This document shows, one piece after another, positions 4,625-7,389 of a stretch of 7,389 bases of DNA. Where the stretch lies: the NCBI GenBank assembly GCA_026397195.1, contig JAPLVI010000085.1:1-7389 (forward strand), in the 5' to 3' direction. The stretch is from Candidatus Berkelbacteria bacterium. Lineage in GTDB: Bacteria > Patescibacteriota > UBA1384 > JAHJRZ01. Under the pieces are notes generated by a model. The model was not told the DNA's origin, searched no databases, and saw only the letters and a program-made list of their open reading frames with translations. Numbering within the stretch: position 1 is the first letter of the stretch; every line of letters starts with the position of its first letter. The position numbers and the translations under genes were made by a program.

Positions 4625-7153
4625 TTACGGTTTTACTTCTTTGAAGATAGGCAAATCGAGTGAAGAAAGACCAGGCGGAGAATAAAGGGTTAAGCTTGGG
4701 TCATAATTAATTCTCTGACGTCCGCTGGCTACTTCACCCTCAAGAACTACATTTCTAGCAGCTAATAATCCTTTGATGCTCATGGCAGAATTGCCAGCGT
4801 TGATATTCCCATATGGAGCTGTATATGGAGCTATAATAGCTACATTTTCTATACCCACGGTGCTGGCGTCGATGGTAACATTGCCTTTAACGATAAAAAG
4901 TAGATTATTATTGCTGTGAAGACGCTTAGTTATGTCTGCTTGATTATTAAAAACCAGATTACCATCGACAATGACGGTCGCTCTCTGGTTGTTGCTTCCA
5001 CCGATTGTTTTTTGACCGGGACCGGAGATAGTCAAATTAGCCAAATTGTCTTTAGCATGCCAAACTGCTCCACCTGGATTCAAATCCGGATGCGGGTTCG
5101 TGTTGTTAAAGATTGTATCGGAATTCGGCAATGTTACTGCCCTATTCTCTAAGTCTTTTATCACTTTATCAAAATGAGTCTGAAAATCATTGTAATTTAA
5201 ATAAGATGAACTAGAGAAATTATAATGGTCGAGCGACCAAACAGCTCTGGTGCTTGAATTATCTCCTTTGGCAACGGAAACATCAATGCCAGGGAAAGCG
5301 TAAGTACCAATGCTGTTGCCGTAAATATCACCGCTATATTGCACAGAGGCGCACATACGGTGCCAGGGCATATATCCTATTATCGGATTACCGCCCGAGG
5401 CAGGAAAATTCCAGGTAATTTTTGAAGGCTTTTGGTCATCAGGCAAAGCAACCCCTTCAGCTGAATAATTCTGGTCAGCGTCAAAACATCCTGAACCAGA
5501 ATAGGTAATATTATGGATCTTAACCGAAAAATTTTGATTTTCAGGAACACCATTAGGCAAATAGACCTCTTTGGGAAAATGAGCAATAATAGTTCTTCTG
5601 CCTTGTCCGTCACGATCCAAAGAAAAAATAACATTTGTAAGCTGTGTAGTTCCTCTCCAGAAAGTAACATTGGGTCGCGTTACATCAGCTCCTGGAGGCA
5701 ATGTCTCCTGAATATCCATAGGAGCACCATTGGTTTGGCCGGTAATAATATTTAATATCTCGTTAAAAAGCGGCTCCAGGTCAACCGTGTAATCATCAGG
5801 AAAATAGCCAGGTGGAAGGTCGCCTGGCTCGGCAGGTAGGTATAAATTAGCAGTGATAGCCTGCAAATATTCGGGGTATTTTTCATCGCTTCCACGATAA
5901 TAACCGAGAGTCAGAACTTTAATATTATTAGTTTGACATTGTTCAGCAGCGCTGCCCTGATAATAGCCCTTATAAACAGCATTGTATAATCTAACAAACA
6001 ACCACAAATCTGGATCTCTATAATCATTCATTCTGGTAACGATTTCTCCATAAGTGGTCTGGCAGGGAACTCGTCGCGGCGACTGTTTATTACAAAAATC
6101 CTGCAACTGTGTTTCAAGATTAACCGTGGCGATCATGTTAGGGGTGATGACAAAAGCATTTTTAGTGGATGGATTATTCACATAATCTAATCGACGGAAA
6201 ATATCGCTACGATCTGGAATTATAAGGATACCACAAATATCGTTGTTATTGCTGGCAGGATAGCCATCGGGCCATCGACCGCAACAGCCATTCCAGCATC
6301 CGGCAACTGATGGGTAACTAACTTCTTTCCCATCACTTAAAATAACTACAAATCTATTTGCATTTGGCGTACCGTGGTTAATGATTTCTCTGGCGGCTTT
6401 TTCTAGGCCTAACCCCATGGCAGTCCCACTTGGACAGCCCAATTGATGACATTCACCATTTTCACCAATGAGATCGCTAATTAATTGCTTCTTTTCGGCA
6501 TCATCTCTGATATTTTTTAGTCCCCTAAAATAAGTATTTTTATGTGTTTCGTCATAATTGGAAAACATTTGATAACCCACTCTAATAGGAATCGATTTAG
6601 TTGCCGCTTGTTTAATGAAATTCACCGCTGCTCTTTTAGCAAAACAAATGCGTTTATTTGTATCGTAAGTAATTTCGTTTCTCGGATCACTTGAGTCATC
6701 ATTTTTATAAATTTTACAATTATAGCCGACACCATGGTCCATTGACTGGCTCATATCAATAACTAACATTACATCAACTGGCCCACCGCCTGGCGCCTCG
6801 TCTTTTAAGCCATTAAAAAAAATTTCAGTATTAAAAGTTTCGCCCGGATTTAAATAACGGTTATTGTTGCTCGAGCTTGTCACTGTCTTGGTAATATTAA
6901 TTTGAGAACTTGCCAAATTAACTGTTGCGTTTGGATTGGAATTCGGATTCTGCGCCTGGGCGAACTTGCCATTTTTATAAGCCAAGACCAATCCAACTCC
7001 ACTTAGAGAAAGAACAACTAAAATAATTAAACCTATAAATAACCAAGACCTAGCAAAGTTTTTTAAACTTTTGTCGGCTCGCTCGCTCGAAAGTGAAAAA
7101 TAATTTCCACTTCTCTCGCTCGGCTCGCCAATAAAGCCTTTCTTTCGTTTCAA
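4625..7153 (-). CDS. Membrane-anchored vWA-domain surface protein, candidate pilus-associated adhesin
   Basis: 842 residues. A cytoplasmic tail of about 36 residues is followed by one membrane helix (about 37-59), an Asn/Ser-rich stretch, a beta segment (about 84-115), then a vWA domain at about 126-467. Its metal-binding site is complete: DMSQS (133-137), Thr244 in SGTAMGLG and Asp274 in LSDGKE. Two inserts interrupt the vWA fold: about 139-170, and a Cys/Trp/Tyr-rich one at about 277-410. Thirteen cysteines, all extracytoplasmic, suggest disulfides. Next comes a beta-rich region with a TLPPGADV stretch as in conserved surface repeats (about 475-560), then Asn/Gly-rich strands resembling a short beta-solenoid (about 705-805). 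No LPXTG signal or prepilin cleavage site was found. The start is TTG at 7151-7153, chosen because it follows AAGGATGG with the 4-base gap used by its neighbours, and no ATG lies before the membrane helix. The stop is TAA. Its place before pilN suggests a pilus adhesin role comparable to PilY1; this is inference. Confidence 0.85.
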   Translation of the reverse strand: MKRKKGFIGEPSERSGNYFSLSSERADKSLKNFARSWLFIGLIILVVLSLSGVGLVLAYKNGKFAQAQNPNSNPNATVNLASSQINITKTVTSSSNNNRYLNPGETFNTEIFFNGLKDEAPGGGPVDVMLVIDMSQSMDHGVGYNCKIYKNDDSSDPRNEITYDTNKRICFAKRAAVNFIKQAATKSIPIRVGYQMFSNYDETHKNTYFRGLKNIRDDAEKKQLISDLIGENGECHQLGCPSGTAMGLGLEKAAREIINHGTPNANRFVVILSDGKEVSYPSVAGCWNGCCGRWPDGYPASNNNDICGILIIPDRSDIFRRLDYVNNPSTKNAFVITPNMIATVNLETQLQDFCNKQSPRRVPCQTTYGEIVTRMNDYRDPDLWLFVRLYNAVYKGYYQGSAAEQCQTNNIKVLTLGYYRGSDEKYPEYLQAITANLYLPAEPGDLPPGYFPDDYTVDLEPLFNEILNIITGQTNGAPMDIQETLPPGADVTRPNVTFWRGTTQLTNVIFSLDRDGQGRRTIIAHFPKEVYLPNGVPENQNFSVKIHNITYSGSGCFDADQNYSAEGVALPDDQKPSKITWNFPASGGNPIIGYMPWHRMCASVQYSGDIYGNSIGTYAFPGIDVSVAKGDNSSTRAVWSLDHYNFSSSSYLNYNDFQTHFDKVIKDLENRAVTLPNSDTIFNNTNPHPDLNPGGAVWHAKDNLANLTISGPGQKTIGGSNNQRATVIVDGNLVFNNQADITKRLHSNNNLLFIVKGNVTIDASTVGIENVAIIAPYTAPYGNINAGNSAMSIKGLLAARNVVLEGEVASGRQRINYDPSLTLYSPPGLSSLDLPIFKEVKP
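7074..7128 (-). repeat. CGAGC-type repeats and hairpin inside the 5' end of the vWA gene
   Basis: TCGGCTCGC occurs at 7074-7082 and 7120-7128, and CTCGCTCG at 7078-7085, 7082-7089 and 7115-7122. Between them is a near-perfect 22-base palindrome (7091-7112; RNA arms AAGUGGAAA and UUUUCACUU, one G-U pair, loop UUAU). The two 9-base copies are 46 bases apart and so are read in different frames (GEPS versus ERAD), which points to DNA-level repetition rather than a protein repeat. GC content is locally high against AT-rich surroundings. Confidence 0.6.
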
Positions 7154-7157
7154 TTTC

Positions 7158-7165
7158 CCATCCTT
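7158..7165 (-). promoter_or_regulatory. Ribosome binding site selecting the TTG start of the vWA gene
   Basis: AAGGATGG on the minus strand, 4 bases before the TTG at 7153, the same spacing as the pilN, pilO and PilP-like genes. It contains an ATG (7159-7161) that opens a three-codon frame, ATG GGA AAT TGA, whose stop overlaps the TTG start. Confidence 0.65.
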
Positions 7166-7191
7166 TTTAATTATTTGTCTTTTCTATTATA
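7164..7191 (-). repeat. Promoter/leader repeat, copy 1 (before the vWA gene)
   Basis: 28 bases matching 4551-4578 at 25 positions, from the -10 box to the A-run that enters the ribosome binding site. Confidence 0.7.
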
Positions 7192-7210
7192 CCAAAAAAA
7201 TCAATGTCAA
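7186..7210 (-). promoter_or_regulatory. Promoter of the vWA gene
   Basis: Extended -10 TGGTATAAT (7186-7194) continues as TATAATAG. A perfect TTGACA lies upstream at 7205-7210, but only 13 bases from the -10, too close for ordinary sigma-70 use; the TG extension is the stronger evidence. The predicted leader is about 25-30 bases. Confidence 0.6.
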
Positions 7211-7222
7211 ACAGATTTTATT

Positions 7223-7305
7223 TGGGCCGGGTAGGATTTGCACCTACGAAGCCGTGAGGCACCAGATTTACAGTCTGGTCCGTTTGACTACTTCGGTACC
7301 GACCC
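7223..7305 (-). tRNA. tRNA-Tyr (anticodon GUA)
   Basis: 83 nucleotides including the discriminator A. Acceptor arms GGGTCGG and CCGGCCC pair fully with one T-G pair; D stem CCG/CGG; anticodon stem CCAGA/TCTGG with loop CTGTAAA, anticodon GTA; a long class II variable arm (GCC/GGC), as expected for bacterial tRNA-Tyr; T stem GTAGG/CCTAC. The T loop reads TGCAAAT, so position 55, normally T (pseudouridine), is G. CCA is not encoded (AAAT follows the acceptor arm). Confidence 0.96.
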
Positions 7306-7315
7306 ATATTTATTA

Positions 7316-7387
7316 AGCCATCCCGCGGGATCGAACCGCGAACCTACTGTTTACAAAACAGTTGCTCTACCATTGAGCTAGGATGGC
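7316..7387 (-). tRNA. tRNA-Thr (anticodon UGU)
   Basis: 72 nucleotides including discriminator T. Acceptor arms GCCATCC/GGATGGC; D arm AGCTCAATGGTAGAGC; anticodon stem ACTGT/ACAGT with loop TTTGTAA, anticodon TGT; T stem CGCGG/CCGCG with a normal TTCGATC loop. CCA is not encoded. It sits 10 bases upstream of tRNA-Tyr, so the two are probably co-transcribed from a promoter outside the window. Confidence 0.96.
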
Positions 7388-7389
7388 AC

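Noticed and set aside
4597..4640. Rho-independent terminator after the vWA gene
   Set aside because: Only a 4-bp AACC/GGTT stem can be drawn, with no U-tract after it.
5110..5135. LPNSD in the vWA protein as a sortase-like LPXTG signal
   Set aside because: It lacks the TG, lies about 165 residues before the C-terminus and is not followed by a membrane helix and basic tail.
5380..5670. Minus-strand 96-codon frame inside the vWA gene
   Set aside because: It overlaps the unbroken 842-codon vWA frame out of register and shows no recognisable domain.
7127..7153. Possible prepilin peptidase site KKGFIGE at the N-terminus of the vWA protein
   Set aside because: The acidic residue is at +4 rather than +5 and the hydrophobic helix begins about 30 residues later, whereas in prepilins it follows the cleavage site directly.
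7192..7222. Terminator downstream of tRNA-Tyr at the T7 run
   Set aside because: No stem precedes the T-run, and the run lies in the spacer of the vWA promoter.

Overview
The window is one minus-strand block from a low-GC bacterial genome. Read in the direction of transcription (right to left) it holds two tRNA genes, a large von Willebrand factor A (vWA) surface protein, and a compact type IV pilus (T4P) assembly cluster: a PilN-like protein, PilO, a very small PilP-like membrane protein, the PilB/GspE extension ATPase and the first 240 codons of the PilT retraction ATPase, which runs off the left edge. Genes are tightly packed. No stretch over about 100 bases lacks a gene, and I saw no mobile element or CRISPR array.

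The gene set suggests Patescibacteria (Candidate Phyla Radiation, perhaps a Parcubacteria-like lineage) or another bacterium without a secretin-type outer-membrane pilus. The reasons are a reduced T4P operon with no PilM or PilQ in view, a truncated PilP-like protein of 81 residues, tRNAs without an encoded CCA, and a vWA protein at the head of the pilus cluster. This placement is inference; only similarity and phylogenetic searches could settle it. The genetic code looks standard: TGA ends pilB and no gene needs TGA read as sense.

Region by region: 7316-7387 is tRNA-Thr(UGU) and 7223-7305 is tRNA-Tyr(GUA), the latter with an unusual G at T-loop position 55. Next come a promoter and leader, then the vWA gene from a TTG start (7153 to 4625). 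A second promoter and leader, nearly a copy of the first (25 of 28 bases identical), precedes the pilN-like gene (4538 to 4050). pilO overlaps pilN by 20 bases (4069 to 3470), followed by the PilP-like gene (3426 to 3181), pilB (3095 to 762) and pilT (720 to beyond 1). A third TGATATAATAG promoter core overlaps the pilB stop codon and may give pilT its own transcription.

Working model: the PilN-like, PilO and PilP-like proteins form the membrane alignment complex, PilB drives pilus extension and PilT retraction. The vWA protein has an intact metal-ion-dependent adhesion site and is anchored or exported by one N-terminal helix. It may be the adhesin served by the pilus, an analogue of PilY1 without the PilY1 C-terminal propeller. 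Pilins, PilC and the prepilin peptidase are not in the window and would be expected nearby or elsewhere in the genome.
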